From contig JAAENG010000017.1 in the NCBI GenBank assembly GCA_024224665.1, forward strand, positions 1 to 48,328: a stretch of 48,328 nt of DNA, given 5' to 3'. Both the position numbers and the translations under genes were made by a program. Positions 18,375 through 28,836 of this stretch are shown here, in pieces. This stretch comes from Chloroflexota bacterium (GTDB taxonomy: Bacteria; Chloroflexota; Anaerolineae; J102). Positions within the stretch are counted from its first letter, which is position 1. Each line of letters starts with the position of its first letter. The notes beneath the pieces were generated by a model. It was not told where the DNA came from. It saw only the letters and a program-made list of their open reading frames with translations, and did no database searches.

Positions 18375-19688
18375 ATGAGTGATCATTATATTATCAATGG
18401 TGGCAAGCCACTTCAGGGCGCAGTGAAGGTTGCCGGTAACAAAAACGCAGCCCTGCCCATGTTGGCTGCATGTTTGCTGACCGACGAACCGGTAACACTG
18501 CACAATGTCCCGCGTATCGGCGATGTCGATACGCTCCTGCGCTTGCTCCAAGATGTTGGCGTGCGCGTTATCGCCAACGGCGGCAGCTCCATCACCCTCC
18601 ACGCCGAAAATATCGAAACCCGCAAGCTTTCGTCGGAACTCTGTCTCCGTATCCGCGCCTCGATTCTCCTGGCCGGACCCATGCTTGGCCGCCTGGAACA
18701 GGTCGAACTACCTCCACCAGGGGGTGATGTCATCGGACGCCGGCGTATCGACACCCACATTCTGGCTTTCGAGGCGTTGGGAGCCAAAATCAAACATGAT
18801 CCGGTCACACATAGTCTGCACATCCAGGCTGATGGTCTGCAAGGCACAGACATGATGCTGGATGAGGCCAGTGTTACCGCTACCGAGAACGCACTGATGG
18901 CCGCAGTGCTCACACCCGGACAGACCATAATCCGCAATGCCGCTTCTGAGCCACATGTGCAAAACCTTTGCCGTATGCTTTGTGGTATGGGAGCGATTAT
19001 CGACGGCATTAGTAGCAATACGCTAACTGTGCAAGGCGTCGATCGATTGCGTGGTGGTGAATTCGAAATTGGCCCCGATTTGCTCGAGGTAGGCTCATTC
19101 CTGGGCCTCGGGGCGGTCACTCCCGGTGAGCTTCGTATCAAAAACGTTATCTCCGATGAATTGCGCATGGTGCTCTATGTCTTTCGTGAACGGCTGGGTG
19201 TCAACTGTTGGCTGGATGGCGACGATCTGGTGGTGGGCAGTGAGCAAGATCTCCATGTTGCCATGGATCGAGGTGATGCTGTACCCAAGATCGACGACGG
19301 ACCATGGCCCCATTTCCCCGCCGATCTACTTTCTATCGCCTTGATTGTGGCCACGCAAGCGCAGGGTACTGTGCTCATCCACGAGAAAATGTTTGAGAGT
19401 CGTCTCTTCTTTGTAGACAAGTTAATCAATATGGGGGCGCGCATCATTTTGTGCGATCCGCACCGGGCCGTGGTGGTGGGGCCTTCGCAGCTCTATGGCC
19501 AGGCAGTCTCGAGTCCAGACATCCGTGCCGGTATGACAATGGTCATCGCAGCACTGGCCGCAGAGGGGACCAGCATCATCGCCAATATAGGCCAGATCGA
19601 TCGCGGTTATGAACGCCTGACCGAGAAGTTGCAGGCATTGGGGGCTGATATCGTCCGCAGTAGTGCGCCCACCCCGGTTGTGGCATAA
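18375..19688 (+). CDS. murA: UDP-N-acetylglucosamine 1-carboxyvinyltransferase
   Basis: [105 protein letters not shown]. Confidence 0.96.
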   Translation: MSDHYIINGGKPLQGAVKVAGNKNAALPMLAACLLTDEPVTLHNVPRIGDVDTLLRLLQDVGVRVIANGGSSITLHAENIETRKLSSELCLRIRASILLAGPMLGRLEQVELPPPGGDVIGRRRIDTHILAFEALGAKIKHDPVTHSLHIQADGLQGTDMMLDEASVTATENALMAAVLTPGQTIIRNAASEPHVQNLCRMLCGMGAIIDGISSNTLTVQGVDRLRGGEFEIGPDLLEVGSFLGLGAVTPGELRIKNVISDELRMVLYVFRERLGVNCWLDGDDLVVGSEQDLHVAMDRGDAVPKIDDGPWPHFPADLLSIALIVATQAQGTVLIHEKMFESRLFFVDKLINMGARIILCDPHRAVVVGPSQLYGQAVSSPDIRAGMTMVIAALAAEGTSIIANIGQIDRGYERLTEKLQALGADIVRSSAPTPVVA

Positions 19689-19698
19689 GGCCTGATTT

Positions 19699-21201
19699 GT
19701 GAACACCCGTCGCCGTGATCAGGTGCAACGATACGGTCCTTTGGGGCTCATCCTCACGGTCTATTTGCTGCTGGGATGTTTGTATGTCTTGTTTACACCC
19801 ACCTGGCAAGCGCCCGACGAACCCGCTCACTACAATTACCTCCGCCAGGTTGCGACAAGCGCACGTTTACCGGTTTTACTGCAAGGGGATTATGATCAGG
19901 CCTATCTGGAAGCGATCAAGGCTCAGAAATTCCCAGACGATATGTCTATCGATCGTATCCGTTACGAGGGGCATCAACCGCCCTTGTACTATTGGCTTGC
20001 CTCACCTGTTTATCGGTTGACCTCTCATCTCGATATTTCTCGAAGCGTTCAGGCAATAAGGCTGTTAGGGGTCGTGCTGGGGGCGGGGGTCGTCATCCTG
20101 GTGTGGGCCAGCTCCCGGCGGCTATTTCCCTCCCATCCTCATATTGCCACGCTAGCTGCGGGATTTGCTGCCTTCCTGCCCATGCATCTGGCGATGATGG
20201 CATCGATTAACAATGATACACTGGCAGAGCTACTCATCGCCCTCGGTGTCTACAGATTGCTTGGACACCTCAAACATGGTGAATGGCGGGCCCGTGCATG
20301 GGTTGTCACCGGTATTGTGGTCGGTTTGGGTATGCTGACAAAATTTCAAGCCTACATATTGCTACCCATGACCGGCATCGTCTGGTTGTATGATGTGTGG
20401 CGTTGCCGCCAAGAAAGAGAGTGTAAGAGGAGCACCTGGCTGAATGGCGTGGGCTGGTTGCTCCCACCCTTGTTGTTACCCCTGGCCTGGTGGCGGCGCA
20501 ACACCATGGTCTATGGTCTGACCGATCCACTGGGCTTGTACTGGCACGACGCCGTTGTTGTCGGCCAACCCCGCACAGCAGAGTGGATTGCGGCCAATGG
20601 CTGGGGGGGCTATCTCGACCGCTATGTGAGTTTTACATTCAAGTCTTTCTGGGGAGTTTTTGGCTGGCTGGGTGCTTTTATGGATGGGCGGGTTTATTCA
20701 CTGCTGTTTATTCTCAGCGTTTTGGTCGTGGTGGGTATGCTCTGGCAGCTAGGGCGCTATCGACTTGGCACCATTAAACTGTCTGAATACCAAAAGCGTG
20801 GCCTGGTGCTGTTAGTGATTCAGCTCCTGATCGTCCTCCTCACCTATCTCTGGTACAACCTCGGTTTTGTCCAACACCAGGGTCGCTATCTCTTCCCCGC
20901 CCTTGTCCCGATTAGTATCGCCTTCGCGATCGGCCTCAACGGCCTGTTCTCGCCTCAAGGGAGCCGTTGGGGAGCTATTGTTGCCATTGGGCTCGTGGCT
21001 ATCATGGGCCTGCTAGGACTGGCAACAGGGGGTCCCGACAAATGGGCGTTGCTCATGGCATTACTGGCGGCAATCGTACTTGGCCTGCACAGTCGATTTG
21101 CGCTTTTGCCGCAGAGGTTACTCACCACGGCAACGCTGGTATTGCTCATTGTTATAGATCTGTATGCTCTATTCGGCGTTGTGGTTCCACAGTTGGGTTA
21201 A
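19699..21201 (+). CDS. Multi-TM glycosyltransferase-like protein (GT39/DUF2142 type)
   Basis: GTG start; TWQAPDEPAHYNYLRQVATS and ~12 hydrophobic helices; YEGHQPPLYYWLASP. Confidence 0.75.
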   Translation: MNTRRRDQVQRYGPLGLILTVYLLLGCLYVLFTPTWQAPDEPAHYNYLRQVATSARLPVLLQGDYDQAYLEAIKAQKFPDDMSIDRIRYEGHQPPLYYWLASPVYRLTSHLDISRSVQAIRLLGVVLGAGVVILVWASSRRLFPSHPHIATLAAGFAAFLPMHLAMMASINNDTLAELLIALGVYRLLGHLKHGEWRARAWVVTGIVVGLGMLTKFQAYILLPMTGIVWLYDVWRCRQERECKRSTWLNGVGWLLPPLLLPLAWWRRNTMVYGLTDPLGLYWHDAVVVGQPRTAEWIAANGWGGYLDRYVSFTFKSFWGVFGWLGAFMDGRVYSLLFILSVLVVVGMLWQLGRYRLGTIKLSEYQKRGLVLLVIQLLIVLLTYLWYNLGFVQHQGRYLFPALVPISIAFAIGLNGLFSPQGSRWGAIVAIGLVAIMGLLGLATGGPDKWALLMALLAAIVLGLHSRFALLPQRLLTTATLVLLIVIDLYALFGVVVPQLG

Positions 21202-21209
21202 AGACTAGA

Positions 21210-22151
21210 TCATCCTCTGCCCCCACCCAAAAAGAGCCGTTTCCAAAAACTGGGTGAATCTTCCGGCCGGTTTGGTTCGTCCCAATCACCGCGAGCTCGC
21301 ATTGCCAGCCATTGTGAGCGCCGATCTACAGCTTGTTCGAAGCGTTCATTTATGGCCTTGGTATCCTCGGCCTGCAAGTCAGCCTTCCACCCTTGTAGTT
21401 CGTCGATTAACAAGTCAAGCCACTGGGCGACGTTCACGTTATTTGTGGTGACTGCCGCGGTCAGATCCTCAGATTCGAAGTCGGGTAGGTAAGTTGCGGC
21501 GCCAAATTGATTGCCTGCCATATGGCGAATTTCTCGCCAGGCCGGGTTCTTGCTGGTGGCGCCCAAGACCGCTGCCGCCAGCACTGTGGGCATCCCATCG
21601 ACAGCGGCCATTAATCCGTCGTGTTCCACAGGATCGAGGAACACTGGCGAAGCACCGATAGCTGTGACGAAATCTGATGCCACACTTATAGCGGCCGCGT
21701 CTGTTTCGGGGGTAGGGCAAAGCGCCCAGGGGATATCCGTAAACAGATCCGGAGTGGCCTGGTCTACGGTCAGATGTGCGCCGGAGATCAGGATGGGATT
21801 GCTCCCCACAAAATGGACAGCATCGGGTAAAACTTTGGCTGCCTCAATGATAGGTACCTTGATGGTGGCGGTGTCCATCACCATACTGCCCGGCTTGAGA
21901 TCATCTTTCAGCGCCTCTAATGTCGGACCAATGCCACCTGCGGGAATGGCGAGGATGATCAGATCTGCATCTTCACAAGCATTGATAAGATTCCAATTCG
22001 TTTTATCGACGACGCCCCGCTTTTTTGCTTTTGCCGCGGCATCGGTGCTCTTGTCATGCCCCATAATGACATAGTTGCGCTCATTCTGTTTGAGTGCCAG
22101 GCCAATCGATGTGCCGATCAGGCCGAGGCCGATGATGGTGATTTGTGACAT
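21210..22151 (-). CDS. Prephenate dehydrogenase
   Basis: ITIIGLGLIGTSIGLALKQ Rossmann motif; DLIILAIPAGGIGPTLEAL; MDTATIKVPIIEAA; HFVGSNPI. Confidence 0.88.
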   Translation of the reverse strand: MSQITIIGLGLIGTSIGLALKQNERNYVIMGHDKSTDAAAKAKKRGVVDKTNWNLINACEDADLIILAIPAGGIGPTLEALKDDLKPGSMVMDTATIKVPIIEAAKVLPDAVHFVGSNPILISGAHLTVDQATPDLFTDIPWALCPTPETDAAAISVASDFVTAIGASPVFLDPVEHDGLMAAVDGMPTVLAAAVLGATSKNPAWREIRHMAGNQFGAATYLPDFESEDLTAAVTTNNVNVAQWLDLLIDELQGWKADLQAEDTKAINERFEQAVDRRSQWLAMRARGDWDEPNRPEDSPSFWKRLFLGGGRG

Positions 22152-22230
22152 AGGTGTTGGCTCCGCTTATGTGTGAGGTGTAGAGACCTCAGGTATGGTT
22201 CATTCGTGATTGTCATTGTTTTGTGGATTG

Positions 22231-22271
22231 ACGTGTTGCGTAGTAGTTGGCTACAAAACAACGCAACACGT
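22231..22271. repeat. Perfect inverted repeat downstream of the HD gene
   Basis: ACGTGTTGCG (22231-22240, one base from the boundary by eye) and CGCAACACGT (22262-22271); followed by cgtatcacgtatca heptamers. Confidence 0.75.
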
Positions 22272-22279
22272 ATCACGTA

Positions 22280-22849
22280 TCAGCTCACCGCATCTGCATC
22301 CTGTAGCGCTTGCAGAAGCGCATGGTTTGCACAAGCAGGATCTGGATCGTTTTCGTGCTGGCAGATGAGCCACACGGTACGCTCGCTACATCCTACCTGT
22401 TCTGCAAAATGTGACCCGCGCAAGGGATGGGTTTGCAAGATATAAAATGGGTAGCGCCACGTGCCCGGTTCTGCTGACCGAGAGAGCACTTGCCAGCGCT
22501 GCGGCGACAGGCCTTTGAGCAACACCTTGAGCGAGCGCTGCCACACCCTCAAGTGCGTTGCAGATTTGCCATTATCATGGAGCAAGGCCGCGGTCAGCAA
22601 GTCTGTATCATCGTGCCCCTGCGCAAGCAAGCGCTGATAAACCCTCAAACTATGCGCGCGATCCGCTTTACTCATGTTGGCGTAGAGCGTATAGGTCTCG
22701 GGGTCCAAAAAAGCCTTTGCCGGTGAATCATCCACATGCTGGAACATCGCCAACATGCCTGTGACACCTTGTCTAAGGCGGTGTGACACGCTCGAAACCG
22801 GGCGGTGGGGAGAGGAGGATATGAGAGTCACAGGATTGAGGCTGGGCAT
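22280..22849 (-). CDS. HD-domain phosphohydrolase-like protein
   Basis: HSLRVYQRLLAQGHDDTDLLTAALLHDNGKSATHLRVWQRSLKVLL. Confidence 0.75.
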   Translation of the reverse strand: MPSLNPVTLISSSPHRPVSSVSHRLRQGVTGMLAMFQHVDDSPAKAFLDPETYTLYANMSKADRAHSLRVYQRLLAQGHDDTDLLTAALLHDNGKSATHLRVWQRSLKVLLKGLSPQRWQVLSRSAEPGTWRYPFYILQTHPLRGSHFAEQVGCSERTVWLICQHENDPDPACANHALLQALQDADAVS

Positions 22850-22869
22850 GTGCTCGGTTTGAAGGTGTT

Positions 22870-22973
22870 AGGCGAATTCCAAGAAATCATGATCCAAAGA
22901 TTTGCGCTATTGAGGAATTCGCTTGAGGCTTTTTCAGGTCGAGTTGGATCATTATTTTACTGAAAAAGCCTTA
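22870..22973 (+). repeat. Dispersed repeat family A, copy 1 (interleaved inverted repeats)
   Basis: Ungapped match to the reverse complement of 28837-28940, roughly 85% identity by eye; internal IR pairs 22872-22880/22913-22921, 22884-22895/22946-22957, 22926-22937/22960-22971. Confidence 0.9.
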
Positions 22974-23627
22974 ACCCAACAAGACACCCAAAATACTCTG
23001 CATGGGCACACCGAACACCCATTGGATAGGTGAAAGTGCAGGGAGTTGCCAATCGATGACCAAGAGCAGGATCAAGAACATGGGGCCGAACTGAACCTGC
23101 CGTTGCCACAGATCGGCCAGGCTGCGCGACCAGCTTTGTCCTATCGTGTCCAGCAGGGCGACAAAAACATTGTAGCCGTCGAGAGGAAAGACCGGGATCA
23201 AATTGAAGAGCATGAGCGCCACATTGATAACGACCCACGAAAGTAAAAATTGGGTGATCAACGGCTCTGTGGGTTGCAAGAGCTGGATGACGGCGGAACC
23301 AGCGATGGCCAACAGTAAGTTCGAGACAGGTCCGGCGATGGCGACGATCCCCATCCCTGCACGGGGAGAGGTACGGAAATTACGAGGTTGGACCTGAACC
23401 GGCTTGCCCCAGCCGATGCCGAATCCTGCCAGCGATGACATCACGATCATCAAGGTGCCAACCCGGTCCAGATGGGCGATGGGGTTGAGTGTAATGCGGC
23501 CCTGACGGCGTGGTGTCGAATCACCCAGGTATTCGGCCGTGATAGCATGACTGAACTCGTGGATAGAGATGCTGATCACAAGCACGATCATGGATAAGAT
23601 GAAAGAATAAAGGATCTCGAGATTCAT
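22971..23627 (-). CDS. Site-2 protease family (M50) membrane metalloprotease
   Basis: ISIHEFSHAITAEYLGDSTPRRQGRITLNPIAHLDRVGTLMIV (HExxH-type HEFSH); FNLIPVFPLDGYNVF. Confidence 0.92.
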   Translation of the reverse strand: MNLEILYSFILSMIVLVISISIHEFSHAITAEYLGDSTPRRQGRITLNPIAHLDRVGTLMIVMSSLAGFGIGWGKPVQVQPRNFRTSPRAGMGIVAIAGPVSNLLLAIAGSAVIQLLQPTEPLITQFLLSWVVINVALMLFNLIPVFPLDGYNVFVALLDTIGQSWSRSLADLWQRQVQFGPMFLILLLVIDWQLPALSPIQWVFGVPMQSILGVLLG

Positions 23628-23706
23628 GGTACCTTCTGGTTGTCAAATATACTATGATTATAGCATAGTTGGGTCAAAGTCAGCGTCCGCCGCCGACACG
23701 CTAATT

Positions 23707-26013
23707 ATGTCCTATCTCGATCTGGGATCTTCATCTCAAGCCTGGTTCTTGGCTCCGACCCCTCGCATCGCCCTCGACGCCCCCATCGTTGGCGATGGCC
23801 CCGTCGTTGGCGATGGCCCCTTTTTAGACGACTTACAGGGGGTGTCCGGCTGGTTGCCGGCGCGGGTGCCAGGCTGTGTGCAACGGGATCTCATGCGAGT
23901 GGGCCAACTGCCCGATCTGTACAAGTCCCCTGATCCCTATGAAGCGTCTCACTGGATACACGACAATGATTGGTGGTACCGCACAGAGCTACCGGCGATC
24001 CCGGCTGACCAGCGCGCCTGGCTTCGTTTTGACGGCATCGATTACCAGGGCGCTGTGGTGCTGAATGGCGTTGAGCTGGGCCGTGGCGCCGGGATGTACG
24101 CTCGCCGCCAGTGGGAGGTGACAGAAGCGTTGCGGCAAGGAAAAGGTGATCTGGCCGTGCGTATTTGGGGCGCGGGTGCTCTACCCAAATGGCCTGATTC
24201 TGTTGCGCTCCGCCTCAAGCGCCAGGTGATGAGCCGATTGCAAGGTGGAATTCCCGCCTTCGACGACCGTCTGCTAACCCTGAAAGCGCCGCTGCATTTC
24301 GGCTGGGATTTCGCGCCGCGTCTCTTGCCAATAGGCATCTGGGATGATGTGGCACTGCATTGCGCCAGAGATGTTGGCATTGTCGATGTGTGGGCTCGAG
24401 CGGAGTGGGAGCCAGAGCATGGTGTGATTGTACAGCTGGCAGTGGACGCTAACTGTGAAAAGAGCATACATATAACTCTGAAAATGACCGGGGTCAAAAA
24501 TAATCTCGAATGTCTGCCTCTGCGCAAGACAATCGAGGTAAGATCGGGGCGGCAGATCATACACTTGCACTGGAAACAGGCGCTATTACAGCCGTGGACA
24601 ACGCACGATCGAGGTGTTCCACAGCGCTATCGGCTGAGCATCCAATTAGAAGATGAGCGGGGTATACTGGATGAACACGAGACCATGGTGGGGTGTCGGA
24701 CCATTGCCTGGGAACAGCCCTCGTCCAGTCGAGATAGCGCTCGGCAGCTTTTTCTGAACGGTGAACGATTGCGTTTGCGTGGTGTCAATTGGGTACCGTT
24801 GGACCTGCTTCCGGGCGCAGAAGAGGAAGTCGTGCGCTATCGCAGGTTGCTGCAGGCTGCCGTCGATGCCGGTGTGAACGCCTTGCGCGTGTGGGGTGGG
24901 GGCGGGCGTGAGCGCAAATGTTTTTATGATCTCTGCGACGAGCTAGGGTTGCTGGTCTGGCAGGAATTGCCCATCGCCTGTGTATTCCTCGACCGCATGT
25001 CACAAGAACGGGCCTTTCTCGATCTCGCTCGTCAGGAGGCGAGTGGTATCGTGCGCTCTTTGCGAGGACATCCATCCCTTATGTTGTGGGGAGGGGGCAA
25101 TGAGTGGGGCCCGGGCCGCCACAAAAAGCTAGCCGCTGTTTTGGGAGAAGTGGTCGCGCATGAAGACCCCTCACGGCGCTGGTTGCCTGCCTCGCCGGGG
25201 CCGCACGACAGCCATAACTGGCAGGTCTGGCATGACAAGGCGCCTCCCGATCACTACTCGAAGGATCCCTCGCCACTGCTTAGTGAGTTCGGCCTCGCCG
25301 CTCCGCCGCATGCGGAGACAATGGCGAAGCTGTTGCCACCTGAAACCCTGTGGCCCCCCACCGATACCTGGCTCGAACGCCATGCTGAACCCGACAAACT
25401 GTGCCATTACGCCCAAGCGCTTGGCTCACTCGATCTACATCAGACTTCATCGCCCTCCGAAGCGCGGGCGGCACTTGAGTCGTTTGTGCTTGCCAGCCAG
25501 AATGCGCAAGCTCGTGGTTTGCAAGCGGGCATCGAGGCTTATCGATTACGCGAAAATGCGATCGGCGCCTTTATCTGGCAGTGGAACGAGCCCTGGCCCG
25601 CCATCTGTTGGAGCATCATACCCTATTCCGGCCCCCCCAAGCGCGCTTACGAGCAGATCCGCCGCTCATACAGTCCCATCGCCCCCCTGGCCCGACTGAC
25701 AGCCGATGGCGTCGAACTTTGGATAGTCAACGATCTCCCAACATCGCCGGGCGCTTGCGAAATGATCGCGCGCGTCGATGGGGAGGTTGTCTGGGAGGGG
25801 AAGGTGACACCGCCGGCCAATGATCGCGAGCTGGTCTATGTGTTACCTTCTACGGATTCGTCGGCGCAATGCCTGGCGCTTGAACTCAAGGGGCCGGGCG
25901 TCGAACAGTTCAATGATTATGCCCTAAACCTGGTTTGGCCTGCCGTCCCTACCAGCAGGCGGCCATTGCTCTGGCTGCGATCTCTGGTGAAACGATGGGC
26001 TCTGCGTTGGTAA
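23707..26013 (+). CDS. Glycoside hydrolase family 2, beta-mannosidase-like
   Basis: WWYRTELPAIPADQRAWLRFDGIDYQGAVVLNG; FLNGERLRLRGVNWVPLDLLPG; VNALRVWGGGGRERKCFYDLCDELGLLVWQELPIACVF; HPSLMLWGGGNEW. ORF extends to 23626; ATG at 23707 preferred. Confidence 0.88.
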   Translation: MSYLDLGSSSQAWFLAPTPRIALDAPIVGDGPVVGDGPFLDDLQGVSGWLPARVPGCVQRDLMRVGQLPDLYKSPDPYEASHWIHDNDWWYRTELPAIPADQRAWLRFDGIDYQGAVVLNGVELGRGAGMYARRQWEVTEALRQGKGDLAVRIWGAGALPKWPDSVALRLKRQVMSRLQGGIPAFDDRLLTLKAPLHFGWDFAPRLLPIGIWDDVALHCARDVGIVDVWARAEWEPEHGVIVQLAVDANCEKSIHITLKMTGVKNNLECLPLRKTIEVRSGRQIIHLHWKQALLQPWTTHDRGVPQRYRLSIQLEDERGILDEHETMVGCRTIAWEQPSSSRDSARQLFLNGERLRLRGVNWVPLDLLPGAEEEVVRYRRLLQAAVDAGVNALRVWGGGGRERKCFYDLCDELGLLVWQELPIACVFLDRMSQERAFLDLARQEASGIVRSLRGHPSLMLWGGGNEWGPGRHKKLAAVLGEVVAHEDPSRRWLPASPGPHDSHNWQVWHDKAPPDHYSKDPSPLLSEFGLAAPPHAETMAKLLPPETLWPPTDTWLERHAEPDKLCHYAQALGSLDLHQTSSPSEARAALESFVLASQNAQARGLQAGIEAYRLRENAIGAFIWQWNEPWPAICWSIIPYSGPPKRAYEQIRRSYSPIAPLARLTADGVELWIVNDLPTSPGACEMIARVDGEVVWEGKVTPPANDRELVYVLPSTDSSAQCLALELKGPGVEQFNDYALNLVWPAVPTSRRPLLWLRSLVKRWALRW

Positions 26014-26095
26014 CATCAACCAGGACTTGACGATGTATTCATGCCATTGGTAGATTGCATGAACCCGCTATGACAGAAAACTGTGTGCGGCTCAC

Positions 26096-27601
26096 CTACG
26101 GCTGCCAAGACAATCGCTCTTCAATCCAACCGCGGGTGATGAACTCCGGTTCTCTCGCAACCCGTCCATCGAGCGGTCCTGGCAATGCAAACATCCGACG
26201 CTGATTTCCACCATTGGCATTCATCACCCAAATGGACCACTGCCCATCTCTGTCAGAGGCAAAGGCGATATAGCGGCCGTCAGGTGACCAGGTCGGAAGA
26301 CCGTCGTTGGCGCTGTTTTCTGTTAGTCTTTTCAGACCGGAACCATCGACCTGGATTCGATAGATCTCCCAGCCATTATCCCGCTGAGACATGAAGAGGA
26401 TGACATTGCCGTTGGGTGATGGCGCAGGTGCAGTTGCTGATCCATCTTCTACAACCATGATCCTATTCGATCCATCACCATTCATGACGGCAATACCCGA
26501 TGCAGGGAATGTCGTACGATAAACAATGCGTCCATCCGGCATGGCTGATGGCATTTCACCATAGACTGCGGAACCACCCTCTGTGAGTGTTTGCTCGTCG
26601 CCTGCATGGGAATTCACCCGATAAACCCGCGACTGCCGATCGCTCTCTCTACGTGAGAAAAAGAGTAAGTGGCCACCGTCAGCCGTCCAGACTGGCGCGG
26701 CATCTTCGAGAAATGTACTCAACCGTTTGAGTCCGGCGCCATCAAGATTCAGTGTTTCGATCCCGCGCTCATCTGATTTCCACCTGCGGACCGCCAGATC
26801 GCGTCCATTGGGGCTGAGGCTTGGCTGGCTGGCGTTATCCATAACCAATTGCTGGGCTGAGCCATCGATGTTGGCGATAAAGACATCATACGTGGCTTTG
26901 GTTGTATTGAAAACAGGAAAGGCGATGCGCCCTTTGGGTGGTGGTGGCGGAGGTGGTTTGGGTGTGGCTTTCGGCCGTGCTTTTGTCGGGGCCGCTTCAG
27001 CGGTCGCTGTGGCTTGACTGGCTGCCCGGTTTTTGATGCGTGCCGTCGCCGTGAGTTGCACGATGGCCGTTTTGGTAGCTAGGGCGTCAGGTGTTTCTGT
27101 GGCGGTTTCGGTCGGTAAGGCAGTGGGTGTATGGATGGTGGTTTCCGTTGGCGTCGCAGTGGGTTCTTCCGTCGGCACGGGGCTTGGCGTATCGGTGGGG
27201 GGGATGATGATGGGTGTATTCGTAGCCGCGGGCGGTGTCCAGGTGGGGGTTGGCGCCGTTGGGGTTGCCGTCCGTATAGGGGTGGTCGTTGGGCTTGGTT
27301 TAGGTGTGTTCGTTACAGGGTAAGGTGTCGATACCTCTGCTACAGAAGCAAATGCAGGTGTGTACGTTGGCACCAGGGTGATGACTGGAACGGCGTCGCT
27401 CTGGGATCCATTGCCTGTGCCCATTGCCTGAGCCAGGAAATAAGAAATGGGTTTTGCCGACGTAACGGTTTCGACCACAGCTAAAGAGACGACACAAACG
27501 ATCAAAAACCCTAGCAGCATGACAACGGCCAATAGCGCCTGGGCACGTGGTGGTGCACTCTTTTGGGGATCTTGAGACATAGTAAATGGTAACTCCGACA
27601 T
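26096..27601 (-). CDS. TolB-like beta-propeller protein with N-terminal TM and Thr/Pro-rich linker
   Basis: WSPDGRYIAFASDRDGQWSIWVMNANGGNQRRM and similar WD40/PD40 repeats; TM near N-terminus; (T/P)-rich segment. Confidence 0.85.
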   Translation of the reverse strand: MSELPFTMSQDPQKSAPPRAQALLAVVMLLGFLIVCVVSLAVVETVTSAKPISYFLAQAMGTGNGSQSDAVPVITLVPTYTPAFASVAEVSTPYPVTNTPKPSPTTTPIRTATPTAPTPTWTPPAATNTPIIIPPTDTPSPVPTEEPTATPTETTIHTPTALPTETATETPDALATKTAIVQLTATARIKNRAASQATATAEAAPTKARPKATPKPPPPPPPKGRIAFPVFNTTKATYDVFIANIDGSAQQLVMDNASQPSLSPNGRDLAVRRWKSDERGIETLNLDGAGLKRLSTFLEDAAPVWTADGGHLLFFSRRESDRQSRVYRVNSHAGDEQTLTEGGSAVYGEMPSAMPDGRIVYRTTFPASGIAVMNGDGSNRIMVVEDGSATAPAPSPNGNVILFMSQRDNGWEIYRIQVDGSGLKRLTENSANDGLPTWSPDGRYIAFASDRDGQWSIWVMNANGGNQRRMFALPGPLDGRVAREPEFITRGWIEERLSWQP

Positions 27602-27683
27602 CTTTAGGACTGGTGGCCGAGCCTAATGCCGTATTGACTGCTGGCAATAAGAGCGGCTCTGGCACCGAATAACAGGCCCTATT

Positions 27684-28553
27684 CTATGCCACTAGCTCCG
27701 GCAACACCAGCCATACACCCTTCGCATCGGCCACTGTCACATCGTCGACCAGCATTTTTCTCTCGACCAGAGTCTGTAGAACCGAACTCATATCGTTGCG
27801 CGGCCACTGCAGGATCTTGCCAGCGTCTGCACTTGTTGCGGCGCCAACTGATCTAAAAAAGAGCGACGCCAGATGTATTCGAGCCTCATTGCGAGAGATA
27901 GACCGCGCCTTTGCGGGTAATTGTGGATACCAACGATGAACGCACTCATACTTGAAGCTGTATCGCCAAGCGCCTGTTCGAGCGACACCCACCGGCAGGA
28001 TCTTGAAATCACGTTGCAGATAAGTGAGTGCCCGCTCGAAAGGACTGTTACTGGCTTTGCCTGTCATACGGATTTTCCGGCGCAGTGTGACAGTATCAAG
28101 TGGACCCTCCAGCAATGCATCATAGATGATCTTAGCCTCGTGTGACAGCTTACCATCCAGGTACTGGTCAAGATAATCCTCCTCTGGATCACCATAGTTT
28201 TCACTAAGTGCATAGAAATAGGGTGCTGTATCCAGAGAGATCATCGTTGCTTTTCCCCTAACGACCTTGGCGTAATACCACCATCGTTGATCTAGAGCTT
28301 GATCTTTCCATCCCCAGGTGATGTGCCCCGGATCATCGTGATCATTTGCTACAGATCGCGCCCCTGCCACAGCTGCCCACAGGTTGGGAAGTGTCACTCC
28401 CGAAATCGGCCAAAAATGTATATATCCTCTTGTATTGACAAAGTCGACAGCATCGGCAGGGGTCTTAACGCTTAGCTCTGGCGCCAAGCAAAATGTATCT
28501 TGACGATAACCGGCCAATCTATCAGGATCGAGTACAATGGTTGTAGCCAACAA
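27684..28553 (-). CDS. AlkZ-related winged-helix protein
   Basis: TRGYIHFWPISGVTLPNLWAAVAG, HITWGWKDQALDQRWWYYAKVVRGKATMISLDTAPYFYALSENYG; resembles the uncharacterised AlkZ-related family. Confidence 0.65.
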   Translation of the reverse strand: MLATTIVLDPDRLAGYRQDTFCLAPELSVKTPADAVDFVNTRGYIHFWPISGVTLPNLWAAVAGARSVANDHDDPGHITWGWKDQALDQRWWYYAKVVRGKATMISLDTAPYFYALSENYGDPEEDYLDQYLDGKLSHEAKIIYDALLEGPLDTVTLRRKIRMTGKASNSPFERALTYLQRDFKILPVGVARTGAWRYSFKYECVHRWYPQLPAKARSISRNEARIHLASLFFRSVGAATSADAGKILQWPRNDMSSVLQTLVERKMLVDDVTVADAKGVWLVLPELVA

Positions 28554-28836
28554 TTCACCTCTTTTGGGTCTGCATCCGAACTCGCACCTGCGGCCTACTA
28601 CTTGCTACCTGCCCTAACGGGGCCTGATTTTCTCAGCGCGGTCCGGGAATAATCGCTAGACGTGTCTTATCGTTTACTTATCCGTCTTCAAGAATAGCAC
28701 AGTCAGTACGCCGATGCTATTAGGGCTGGTTGACACGATTCGCATCTGACCTTTCAGCCCGACATAACTCAAAACACGAAAGTTTCTTTTTACAATTGCA
28801 TGGCGTTGGGCTAGAATGATTTGATTCTTTTCACTC

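Noticed and set aside
22280-22849. HD protein near prephenate dehydrogenase and M50 protease considered as a signalling or defence module
   Set aside because: Genes are ordinary, partly separated by repeats, and no defence-type partner is present
27033-27323. Val/Gly-rich ORF on the + strand (MMRAVAVSCTMAVLVARASGVSVAV...)
   Set aside because: Antisense shadow of the Thr/Pro-rich linker of the TolB-like gene on the minus strand
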